Shown piece by piece: positions 47,849 through 58,900 of a stretch of 64,000 bases of DNA. Positions within the stretch are counted from its first letter, which is position 1; the number at the start of each line of letters is the position of its first letter. Source of the DNA: Notospermus geniculatus (taxonomy: Eukaryota > Nemertea > Pilidiophora > Heteronemertea > Lineidae); the NCBI GenBank assembly GCA_002633025.1, contig NMRB01001626.1, forward strand, positions 38,465-102,464, read 5' to 3'. Both the position numbers and the translations under genes were made by a program. The notes below the pieces were generated by a model, which searched no databases, was not told the DNA's origin, and saw nothing but the letters and a program-made list of their open reading frames with translations.

Positions 47849-47965
47849 GGAGGCGCTGTGAGTGGTTGGACTGAAGACGTCAAAGACAGAGCAAGCATTG
47901 CAATGACGTCGCGTCACGACGTCCTTGACGCAGTGGCGAAAAGTACAGCCGCTCACAGCGCCTCC
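47849..47965. mobile_element. Short MITE with GGAGGCGCTGTGAG ends (117 bp)
   Basis: The left end GGAGGCGCTGTGAGTGGTTG is matched in inverse by CGCTCACAGCGCCTCC at the right, and internal GAAGACGTCAAAG and CACGACGTCCTTGACG patches also pair. It carries several GACGTC cores and so resembles in style the CRE-carrying MITE at 29.2 kb, although the ends are different. Confidence 0.72.
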
Positions 47966-49854
47966 CTGTGGCGGTGGTTTGCTGGTTCCGAGGCCCAAGG
48001 CTCATGATGATACATCTGTTCCATGCCTTCTCCACCAAATCAGAGCGGAAGAAATCGACGATGATGCCGTGGCTCTTTTCTGCTGACGCAAAGGTTCCAC
48101 TCCACCTTCCAAAACATCAGTCATCCCCTCCATTACGTGGGCGTCAACAGCCGGGCTCTTCTCACCATTAAACCTTATCTCCTCTCGCATACTTCCTACT
48201 TCTGTACGCTCCCTGGTTAGGCAGGAAGTCCGCCCGCGGTACTGAATATTCATGAGTTTCACGTCCCCCAGGGTACGGCATTTAGCTAGCGAATCAGTGA
48301 AGCCATTAATTCTGCAGTGTCAGCCATGGCCGAAATGTGGTCCAAGGGGGTTTAACATCCACTCTTACATGAATAGCAATCTGCATACGATCAGGAAGTT
48401 GTTGTGGTTGTCGTGATGGCACGGATATGCAGTCAGGAATGTTGTGCCATAGAGGTGAAGGACAGACTCACGGTATGCCATAAAGCTGCGGGTCGGTGGA
48501 CCTTGGACCCTTTACACAAGTCGGCCTATACATCTCTGGTTGCTATGTCTGGACTCTCCCTAAATTTCTTGACTTGAAGACTCCGAGACAGCCGGAGGAA
48601 CATTTCAAATGTTTTAAATCGCCTTTGTTATGACCATATTTGAAGGATATGGTTTTGTATCCAGCATATTTTTCGACCCTGGAATTCTTAATTCTCTGTC
48701 AAACTTGACATCTTGATGGCCTTTGATTCTTTAGAAAATCGGACAAGTTGAGGACAACTGCTTTCCTTTTCTCCGAATCTCATAAATACAGTACATGCAG
48801 CGATGACGGACAGTACTTGTCATTCCAAGAGTTATTGATTTCAACCGCTCACATCGTCGCTTAGCAAACGGCACCACTCTAGCATACGACATTTCCCTAG
48901 CGATTTGTCTTGTTCCCCACCACTAGAATCAACTAGTCACCCATGACCCATGCATTTGTAATGTAACGGCCTGCATCCACCCGATGTTTCTTCCGTTTCT
49001 ACGTGCTATCGCCTGTATAATTGTGCACAGCATGGAATAATGCATTCTGGACTGTATGTTCTCAAGAGAGTTACAGATGCATGACGTAATTAGTAAATGA
49101 ATGAATTATCATTAATTCATTAATTTCACCAAATGATTTATTTTTTTCTACGGGCACTTAAATGCAATTCATTGCTCGGTACGTCATGGAAGGAAGCGAT
49201 CGACCTCAGAGCACGTTCGTCGGCGATGAAACGCGACTAGGGCCTCCAGCTTTCGCAGACTTACGACCAGTTTACTGCCAGTAACAGGCAGACTGATCGA
49301 CGCGAACTCACTTCATGTTCTACTCTGCTTCATGCAATATTTCACGCAGTGTCGCTTGCTGACAACGACCATAACTCGATCAGACGCATCAAGTGTTTTC
49401 ATCCGTCATGTGATGGTCATCAGCCAATGAGAGCTCGGGTTACTTCCAAAGACTCGAAAGACGTACCGTGGCAGAAATTTGCTGTTATGACGTCACCTGT
49501 TCCTCTTCAAGACAACCAATCCAGAGCTCGTTTAGAAATGGTTAACATTATCATCATGGTCTGCACAAAAGCGACCATCAAGTTATCGACGTCGGGGCAA
49601 TTTCCCAACAAAGCCTTGTCTATTTCTTTTGTTCTTGCTGGTTGGCATGGCTACCGTTGTGAATGCAGACAGAGCCTTCGGGTAGAAGACTTGAGGCTGC
49701 CTGGGATTTGGTAGATGGCAGAAATAAAATGCCAACACGAGTGACATTTTTTTGTGTTCTTTTAAGCCTGGTTCCCTGAATGGTATAAGAAGCCCACTCC
49801 TTTAAGAATCTTCTTTTCGATTGGACGATGTCGAAGACGGTTACAAGTGAGGGG
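47966..49854. other. Shaw intron, nothing recognised
   Basis: No exon or clear repeat was recognised; one exact TGACGTCA lies at 49,488. Confidence 0.35.
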
Positions 49855-50200
49855 TGAATATAGATTTGTATCACAAATTGCGAACCGATTTACGAAGCGG
49901 CAGCACAAAACAAACACAACGTGGAACGTTCCATTTTAGAATTCAGTGGCTCCAACGCCAGGATCAGACAAATACAATGTATACGAATGCTCTGCGGCAG
50001 CAACGCCAGGAACAATCCATGTCTCAGAAGACAAGGAGCGGCACCAACGCCAGGAACAATCCACGTCTCAGAAGACACGGCGGCAAAACGCCAGGAATCA
50101 CACCCGGGGGAGCACAACGGCCCTCAGACCAACAGAAGCCCCTCCATGAGTACAGACTGCCAGGCCTGGTAGCCAGATCTGCACTGCCAAATACCCAATA
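49855..50200 (+). repeat. Dispersed repeat R2, copy 2, with internal expansion
   Basis: This is the inverse of 8,990-9,200 at both ends (GTATCACAAATTGCG, CACAACGTGGAACGTTCCAT; ATGAGTACAGACTGCCAGGC, CAGATCTGCACTGCC). In the middle it has three imperfect copies of a roughly 45-bp unit, AACGCCAGGAACAATCCA, TGTCTCAGAAGACA, which copy 1 lacks. Overlapping short frames here are products of this expansion. Confidence 0.65.
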
Positions 50201-53200
50201 CAGGCTCACCCCTTAATCCTAAGCAAACTGCAAGACAAAGGCTTATTTGACAATTTGAAAGCAAGTCTTGAACATGCTCGCTGAAAAATTTAACGAGACC
50301 CATGCATTTCGTCACGGTGGCATTAGCAACTGCTTAATCGTACATGTAACACATGCCGGCCTCAATAATATGAGCCTGAAGACGCTGTTGGTGAGGACTG
50401 CCTGTGTCATCACCCAAAATGAACAGAATAATTGAGGCAAAATGACAACTTTGTCACAGCAGTGGTCTCAATCTCTGCAGCTGCAGACTGTCGTGCACTG
50501 CATAATCAAACAGCCCAGGCAAGAGCCTCCACGTTGATCACCTTGAAATTGTACAAAATATGTACCGTCTGACTCCTCGTCAATCGATTTATCATTTATG
50601 CCATCATGGGTAAAGTGAAACAATAGCAACTCGTGCATAATTTAATTGAATGATTGACGTATGTCAATAACCATCCAGGGACGAGAAAAGATGACGTCAA
50701 TAAAACTGACCGACTCAATTTCGTCGGAATTTTCACAATCAACACTTTTTGATATAGAAAAAAGGTTTCACTGGCCCACGACCCCTGATTGGATTACACG
50801 ACGTATAACTTCCAAACATGTCCGAGGTTTTTTGGCTTTCCATTCTATTGATGATGTGTCAATAAAAGTCAACATAGGCTATGTCCCTGGTGGTATCGTC
50901 TGCTAATTGCTCGTTCCACCTTCGGGATTCAATTCCGCTTTTTCCACCCACCCGCGCGATTTCAAAACAAGGCAGAGTGCTTTTCCAACAAATGAATTAA
51001 ACACGTTGGCCCGAACTTATAAAAGGTGTCTTTCGCCTGTTTAACTTGGACTTGTTTAAGCCTAAACATTTGTAAGACAACTGTTAGACAAGTCTTCCAA
51101 AACACTCGTGTTTATCGGAATTTCGAACAACGCAAGGATGTCGGTCTAGCTAGTCAGGTCCAACAGGTGATTAAAACACGTTATTAAATCAACTGGGAAT
51201 TATCATTGACTGAGAACAGGAAAATAACCTGTTTTGTTTTAAGAACTGTTGACTCGAGGTGCTGTTATTATTGTAATGTCAACATGTTATGCCTGCTTGC
51301 ACGCACCCGTGAATAAATTTATTTGTCGATCCTTCTTGGGACGACTAATCCTCGTCGCCGGCAAATAAACACTCTCCCTTTGAATGGAGGTGCTAGNCGT
51401 AGATATCGGTGTTTACCTCGGCCTACCGTCGCATTTTCATATTGGCGTCTTTATGAAAATCCTAGTAAACTCGGGGGTTATGCCAAAGCAATTGACCAAT
51501 GCTCGACCAACCGGTTAACGTTGCTATCGAGAGCTCCGCAAGCAATAACCGACGCCTCGAGTGTGCGGCTAATTCCATTACAGACTTCAAGGGCCCTCCA
51601 AATCCCTTGTTGGCGTTGGGTAAATATGAGACCTTGAGTGGACTGGATGCGTCCGATAATAAGATGGTGTCCGGAAATAGGTTTCATCGTGTCGCAGCTG
51701 CGGGTGGAAGGGAATTTGCAGTTTTGAGTCGCACACAAAATGGGGCCTCCTTCGTTCTGTTATCTTTTGTGTGCCATATGGCGGGGGGGGCAATGGTGAC
51801 ACAGTGAACAGAGGCTTTCGCCATTCCAAAAGGTGTGCCGACAGTTTCTGGTCAAATGTGACGGGCTACTCCAGATACACTGGTATCGAAGACTAACCCC
51901 TTGTCTGGAGACTGCGGAAGTACAGAGGATCAGACTCCCATCATCATTAGCCCAACAGATTGTACCTGTGAATGAGACAGGGAACCAGGTGGTTGGCGTC
52001 CACTCTTTTGGATGATTTTTTTTCAGACGAAGGTTTCCGTTCTTGGTGTCAGCTAGACTTTCTCCCAGCCTGTCTTTACGGACTTGGGTTTTTGTAGTGC
52101 AGCTACGTGGCATCATTTTCTATGATTGCTGGACGACAAATGACAAGACAAGACTACCAATGTTAAAACATCGCCTGGTACCGTACCGTTCTGAAAGGCC
52201 ATTACAAACGCCCGCGACTAGTTAAGACCAATCTCACCTCCCAACACATCCGATCAATCTTCTAAGAGCTATCATCTCCTTAATGAGCAGTTTATATCAT
52301 CGAGAGGGCAATAATTGATATCTTTTAGAGGTAGTCAGCCGGAATGAATCGCCGGGCTTGTAGTAACTAGATGGTAGATCGGCTTGACCGATTCCAAGCC
52401 ATGCGGAATAGGTCAGAGTGACAAACCCATTGCTCGCCTCTCAGCTTCACCCACGGCTGACCCCATGTAACAAAACTTACAAACTGCTGGTTCGGCGGAA
52501 CATAGCCAATGACTGGACACTCTTTGGTGAGCTTCAGTTGGATTAGATCAAGATGGTACAGCTTTTAGCGTGGACCAAAGCTGGGGAAACATCGCTCGCA
52601 TTGTAAATGTCTCCGTGTGCCATCGAAGCCATGTTGACATATTTATTACGCCCGTATCATTCTGCACATCGGTTCCGGGGTTACTGCCCTCTGGCTTTAC
52701 TCCCCACCACTTCTCCTCAACACCGGCGAGGCTCAAGTCCCCAAACTCTCCGAACCTTGCCGAATCCCCACATGCCTCACCGAGCACACTGATGACATGG
52801 AATGGATGGCGTTCGCTGCTTTAGTTTTCTTCCCCACAAGAAGAAAATTGATATCAACTTCCATTATTCAGCGGTGTATAACACGGCGTTGCCATGGTTG
52901 CGCACTAGTCCGCACTCGTCAATTGAACGTAATACGATTGGTTTAAAATACTTCAGTGGTTTCTTAATTATAGGTAGGCATTAGTAAAATAGGATCTGAT
53001 TAAGACCTGCACGTTTCTATCAATGATGTAGAGCAAGGAATAAACCCTTGTCTACTAATTGGCCTTCCGTTGCTGAAACAGGGCTCAGAATTACTAGGAA
53101 TGGAATGGTATCGGCGGGCAGTGACATTCCTGCACGGGAGACAGCGTCAGTACACGTATTCCATGTCCACTGGTTTCTCCTAACATACAGAGACGTCACA

Positions 53201-54856
53201 AACACGATATTCAAAAAGTGCTGGACGCTTTGAAGAATAGCATTGTCAATGCAGAGGAAACAATCACCTTCTCCACCTGCTCGGCTACTCGGGCTTCCAC
53301 CAAGGGCAGTATAGAAGCCTTCTTTGAGCCAGGACCGACTAGGACACGCAAATGTCAAGTCTGTCGTCATCAGGAGCGAACACGGCTTCATCTCCCAGGG
53401 ACCACCATCCAGGCTCGTGTTGTTACAAACAAATAGATTTAAGGTTGTGTGGGGGAAGTACAATTCAACGTCACTTTTGGTAAAAAATCAAATTCCCGGC
53501 CTGGTTTTGAGTACATTGTATTATGAAAGAATCAAGCACTTGGTTAGATTTTTTTCCTTGTGTCTGATGTTGCTTTTTTTTTATGAAGCACAAAACGAAG
53601 GTCGGCTCGCGAAAGAACTTTCTTACTTACCTCCAGAGAAATTGCAAAAAAATGGCAAAAGTACCCAGGGAGTCTAAATGTAATCTAATAGCACCTCGTA
53701 GGTTGAGCAGCTTCGTAAGCGGCATCCCATTCGTGGGAATACCCCACCCGTTCACCGTGCTTCGGTTATTTGGTGGAAGGTTACCAAAGCCAACGCACGC
53801 CCAGGACGTGCAATTCCTATAGAGACTAGTTCCCTAACCATCTGAGGCAGACACTAAAGTGTTATCTTCATCTACCAGGTGATGATACCGTCCAAATGCA
53901 GAGCGCATAATGTATACACTCTTTTGTCACCAATTTTTACCTGCGAAAAATACAGCGTACATGGATACATTTTTTCGTCTGTATGTAGGCCTAATTTCAG
54001 ACAAATGGTAACCCGAGCCAATTTATACTTCCTCACCAACCAGTATGCCGAACGAATATGTTTTGTTTGGAACAAACATGGCGAGACAAGTGAAGAAAGC
54101 AGTATCCGTTCGTTAAGAGATACTGGACGACGAAGAAGTATGAATTGGCCTTATCCGGGTCTTCGTCGCCATGCAACAGTTGCTTTGTCAACAACCAATC
54201 AGAACTAAATCGTACCAAGCGCATTCCGCAATAAACGCGTTAGGAAATAAACTAGTTCTGCTTCGTTTGGTTGTATACATCGCCCCTAATCATCGATGGT
54301 TGTCAACGAGGATTGAACTGATGTGTCAGTACAGGGTTAGAGGCCTTCAATAACTCGTTTCAGCGCTGGTAAAAGCTTATTTGTTGCAGCTAATAGCTGC
54401 AACAGATGGCATTAAGACATTAGTTGAACAACAACGGATATGGGACGGAGAGTTCTTTTCATTAAACGGATGCAAAATATCAGGTTGCCCCGGAAATATT
54501 GCTCGAACTCGACGTGAGGATTGTTGCATTGAGTTCATACTGATGAAGGCGTTTGCTGATTGGTCACTTTCTTAGAAGTCCAGTCACGTGACTTCGCCTG
54601 CTTCATAATTCATGAGGGGTGGAGTCGGACGATGAGGTTACCAATTTGTTCATTGCATCATTGATTGTCAAGAACGTATGGCAGAATCAACTCTTTGTTT
54701 GACACCCACGCCTCTAGGACCTCGTTGGTCACATGCCTCTACACAGTTGTGCATGTCACGCTGTAAACCATTTGTTATTTTCCTCCGCGTTGACTCCATA
54801 CAATGCGCGCATCCAGAAATGGCACCCCAATCCGGACAAATTATGAGATGCCTTAC
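50201..54856. other. Shaw intron, no recognised gene
   Basis: No exon was recognised. The 147-codon minus-strand frame at 53,020-53,463 shows no known motif. A perfect 23-bp palindrome, TGTTGCAGCTAATAGCTGCA ACA, lies near 54,383-54,405. The N at 51,397 marks uncertain sequence. Confidence 0.35.
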
Positions 54857-54990
54857 CATCCCTCAGTACAACTATTCCGAGTTGCCACTGAAAATCTGTG
54901 AATAGGTAGTTAAAATCTGTGAATAGGTAGTTAAAATCTGTGAATAGGTAGTTAAAATCTGCCCAGTCTGGGCACTTGTACTGAGGGATG
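54857..54990. repeat. Inverted ends enclosing three 21-bp tandem units
   Basis: CATCCCTCAGTACAA (54,857-54,871) is matched in inverse by TTGTACTGAGGGATG (54,976-54,990). Between them are about three and a half head-to-tail copies of AAAATCTGTGAATAGGTAGT T. In the minus frame the units read NYLFTDF repeated, an accident of the 21-bp period. It may be a small MITE whose core has expanded. Confidence 0.75.
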
Positions 54991-55581
54991 TTCCTACGGC
55001 CTCGGCCTCCAACTTGCACAACCCATGTAGTATCTGATTACTCTGCAGAGAGTTAAGGGCCGTTACAGGAAAGGGGAGGGGCCGTCAAATAGTACGTCTT
55101 TCCTGATGACAGGGTCTTGTCAGGCTCTGGATTACACCCCTTTGATGTCAATCACTTCATCCGTGAACTCAGAAGGTCGGAGGCCAAGCCTGATTCTGCT
55201 TTGTGGTTGTGATGACATGGTCGATATGAGGAGGGATCTGTCGATGTTTTTAATTGGATGGAATCGGCGGGGCACACCTGCCTATTCGTGCAGGACAGCT
55301 CGTCTTGCAGGACAATTCATACCCGGAAGAGCCGGAAACTGATCTGAAAAACGGTATGGTCTGTTTTACGACATCAGCCAGAAACCGGTCGGTGCTCAAC
55401 CCACAATTCCAGTCAGCTTGACGTTTCTCACTTCCGCTAACAGGTTGCAAGAGACAATCACCATATTTGCCAATCGGCCGAGATTCCTCCCATAACGAAG
55501 TCATCCAGGAGAAGGCGGCTTCAACCTATCACCACGTTAACATACTGCCCTTGCTATGCTCAATAATTCCCAAACTTAAGC

Positions 55582-55782
55582 ATGCTGGTGATGTTGTTTG
55601 GCACGATTGGTTGCTATGGATACGGCTATAGTGTTCTGATCCTATCTGGAGGCGTCTTATGCGGTCTACTCAGCTCCTTGTGTTTGGCCTGCCGTTCTTT
55701 CTACGACGCTTTCTGGCCCAGATTTGATGACGTTTATTTTTCTGACAAATACGGTAATCTACCCGTTAATGATGGCGCCTAG
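55582..55782 (+). CDS. Possible small membrane-protein exon, unrecognised
   Basis: This 66-codon frame starts MLVMLFGTIGCYGYGYSVLI and continues with a Gly/Leu/Ser-rich hydrophobic stretch to about residue 37. It then becomes polar and acidic (RSFYDAFWPRFDDVYFSDKY) and stops after NLPVNDGA. The layout, one long hydrophobic segment and then a compact cytosolic tail, looks protein-like. I recognise no family and found no partner exon. It sits on the Shaw coding strand inside the intron and is clearly not the S1-S2 exon. Chance is quite possible. Confidence 0.2.
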   Translation: MLVMLFGTIGCYGYGYSVLILSGGVLCGLLSSLCLACRSFYDAFWPRFDDVYFSDKYGNLPVNDGA

Positions 55783-55814
55783 ATTGGACGGTACGTTCTT
55801 GCCTCTAAATAGGG

Positions 55815-55957
55815 AGGTTTCGAAATCAAACGATAAACGTAAACTTTACGACAACGTTATTTTTCGTACTACACATTAACCAGATTTTATATTGCATTTT
55901 CGATACAAAAATAACGTTGTCGTTAACGTTTATGTTTATCGTTTGATTTCGAAACCT
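55815..55957. mobile_element. Fold-back element FB-G (143 bp)
   Basis: Arms AGGTTTCGAAATCAAACGAT with AAACGTAAACTTTACGACAA and their inverse (ending CGTTTGATTTCGAAACCT) pair over about 50 bp with few mismatches. The loop is about 40 nt and AT-rich. Confidence 0.88.
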
Positions 55958-58900
55958 ATATCTCCACAGCACCATGGTCTAACCTCCATTGGTGGGTCAG
56001 AGGTGACCTAATTTCTCAACTGAATAATACAAAATCCCAGGCCTAAAGAAAGTATCTGCTCTGAGTCAGTCAACTTCACATTATGAGCTGATTTCTTTAG
56101 TCAAACCTTCTCCCATCAATTCAGAAGTAGCAAAACCAGGCGGTGATTTTCTATGAAATCATGCACGATGCACTATCTTGAATTGATCAGAATTTTTTTA
56201 TATCAATCAAAAAAAATTGCATCAACAAAAAAAATTATCAATATAGAATTAGATTGATGAACAACTTCCGTAATCACTGGCGTCATTCACCTATTAATCA
56301 CCGAGGGGCATAAATAAACGGTCATTTATGTCCGTGTACTTTGTGTTTGCTAACCGTGTTGTCTATTTCAATCCTGCGTAATGCCATGGTCAGAATGTTA
56401 AAAAAACTCGTGAAATGTACTGAGAATGCACGAGCGATGTCAACGATCTCGAGCACATAAAAGGCACGGAAAGATAACGGGGAAAAATGTATGTAGCGTC
56501 TATTTTCGGCCATCATTCCCGCTGGCGATGATATAAATATTACAAGGAAAAGTGTGTTCTATTATTATCTCCATCACGTCTATACGAAGATCTTAAGGGG
56601 ACTGCCGTTGTACCTGGTGCGTGACGTCATTAAATGTGTGATTTTGCGCATGCGTATTTGGGGAGTGGTCAAATACGTGATCAGTATTTGCCTACTGGCG
56701 ATCCTGAATTCATGACGTCATCCGAGCGATTCACTTCCCAAACACAAACAATTGCGATAATTACGTCAAGAAGCGTATTGTCTGGACAAAATGTTTGTTT
56801 TTGCCAACTTTGTTCATCTTTGCTTTGCAAATGGACCTCATTGCGTAGAATAATCTCGCTTACGGGCACTTAAGCGGCAAATGTCACCATCGTGACGTCA
56901 TGTCCAGGAATGCAAACTCCAAGTCGACAATTTGACGTCTGTCAGAAGGAAATCCGTTCCTTGGCGACCACGGCAATATATTGTCAAAAATGTTGTCCTC
57001 AACTGACTGACATACCGAGTACTCGTGTCTCCTATGATGGTCGTTATTTTGCGACACCCTGTATGGGGATTCAAAGATCTCGCTAACCCTGGCCATGTTG
57101 AATCGATCAGGACCGATCAATCGACCCGTGATAATCCAGTCTTAGTTGCTGAGGCAATGATGCACATTTATAACTTATCAGTTGTACGAAAAGAAAAAAA
57201 GGCATTAATGTTGTGCAGGTTTGTCTGGTGTATTAGTAGTATGATTTGAAAACCAGAGATATTGCCTATGGTGATAATCTGATTCAATGATGTCTAAATG
57301 TTACGATACAGAAAATCGAAGACTTTATTGTTGATCCTATTGTAAGGTTTCCATACGCGGCTTTCTGCCTCAGTGGTGAGTTTCCTGGCCCTCCCGACCG
57401 TGCTTGTCGGTGACAGGCCCGAGAGGAATACCATCCTCTTCGGTTGATGTTGCGGACAAAATAATTGTGGTCGTTTAAAAACAGTTTCAATCGATACGCC
57501 TTCACGAAAGAAACCTGTAATAGAAACTGCTTTGAGATGTCGGTGAATTTCAACCTCCGATGCCCATGCATGCAGTCTCCTTCTTAACCCGTCAAAATAT
57601 TGTAAACCTAAAGGTCATTGATTTGAGAGCGTCCTCCTGGTCAGGTGGCGCTCACTGCATGGTTGGCAAACCAAAGTACGTGATTGGTCGCGAGTTGCCC
57701 TTCAGATATGGCTGCGCATGTGCAGTTTGCAAGAAATCAAAGATGGCGGGGGCCCGTCAAAGATGATTTAGGCCGATCTCTCAACGGCTGAAAATGTTTA
57801 CAGTCTCTTTTAATTCAATAATGTAGATGTAAATCCATTTTGCTGTTTACCGCCATTCTTGTGAAGGAGCCGCCGATATTCAGGTTGGGAAGGTCAAACA
57901 AGCTGCCAGGGGACATCGTGATAAAACTCTCGAACAGTGTTACGCCGATAGCGGTCCACGTGGCGTGCCGTTCTCAATTCTAAGTAGCCCTTTTGTGGAC
58001 AAGTGTTGACGATGCGTGGAGATTGGATACACCGACACCTGTTAAACTCCTGGAGAAGTCGGTCTGTCTAATATGATGTATCCGATTCGCGTGGTGAGGT
58101 TGATACCCCAACAATGACAGCAAACCTTGTTTACAGGTTCTTCATATTTACTAACCCAAGGCCGCTTAAGAATCAATCCGACCTGGTTTCGAGGTAGCCA
58201 ACCGAGTGAATAAATCACCGCCTGCTGGCGCGTGCGGGACGGCTCTGTTGAGGTTATCGGAGCCTCGCATATTGTGCAGGTCCCCAGATTTTCGGTTTGT
58301 TAATAGATGGGGACTTCGGGGAAACAGCTCAATGATGGATGACTCTTTATCGGTGGCAGTCCCATGATGAATACCCCGCTATTTCCCTGCCGATAGTTCG
58401 GTATCAGTAAAGGATGGATGGCCTACTACAGTCATTTTCAAAACTCGTGATTGAAATTTCACCTTCTGTATCAAGTCTCTGAGAAAATTTATGACGACTG
58501 TTTTGCCGGCGGACATTTTCGTCGGGATGATGTTCCTGCTATTTTCATGACAGTTGTGTTCGACTACTTCCATCCTTAATCGTCGTTTCTGTGTTTACCG
58601 TTGGACCGTTTCCTGTATTACCGGGACACTTTCCTTTGTCATTGCGGTGAGCACTGTGGAACTCCCGTCGAACATTAAAATTGTTGGTGATGTCGCCAAT
58701 GGACATTTTCCGTCGGTGCCGGGATGCATCCCTCTACGATTTGTGGTGTCGATTCGGCCAATGCTTTTACAGATCATATGTTGACACATCAATATTTCCT
58801 GCGAATACAACTCAATTACAATCCGTCTTTAGAAAAGCCACCCTTTCAATATTCCAAGAAAACTATTCTTCCCTTCCACCGGCCAATGATGATTGCCTGC

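Noticed and set aside
53020-53463. 147-codon minus-strand frame with several Cys
   Set aside because: No recognisable domain and competing frames on the opposite strand.
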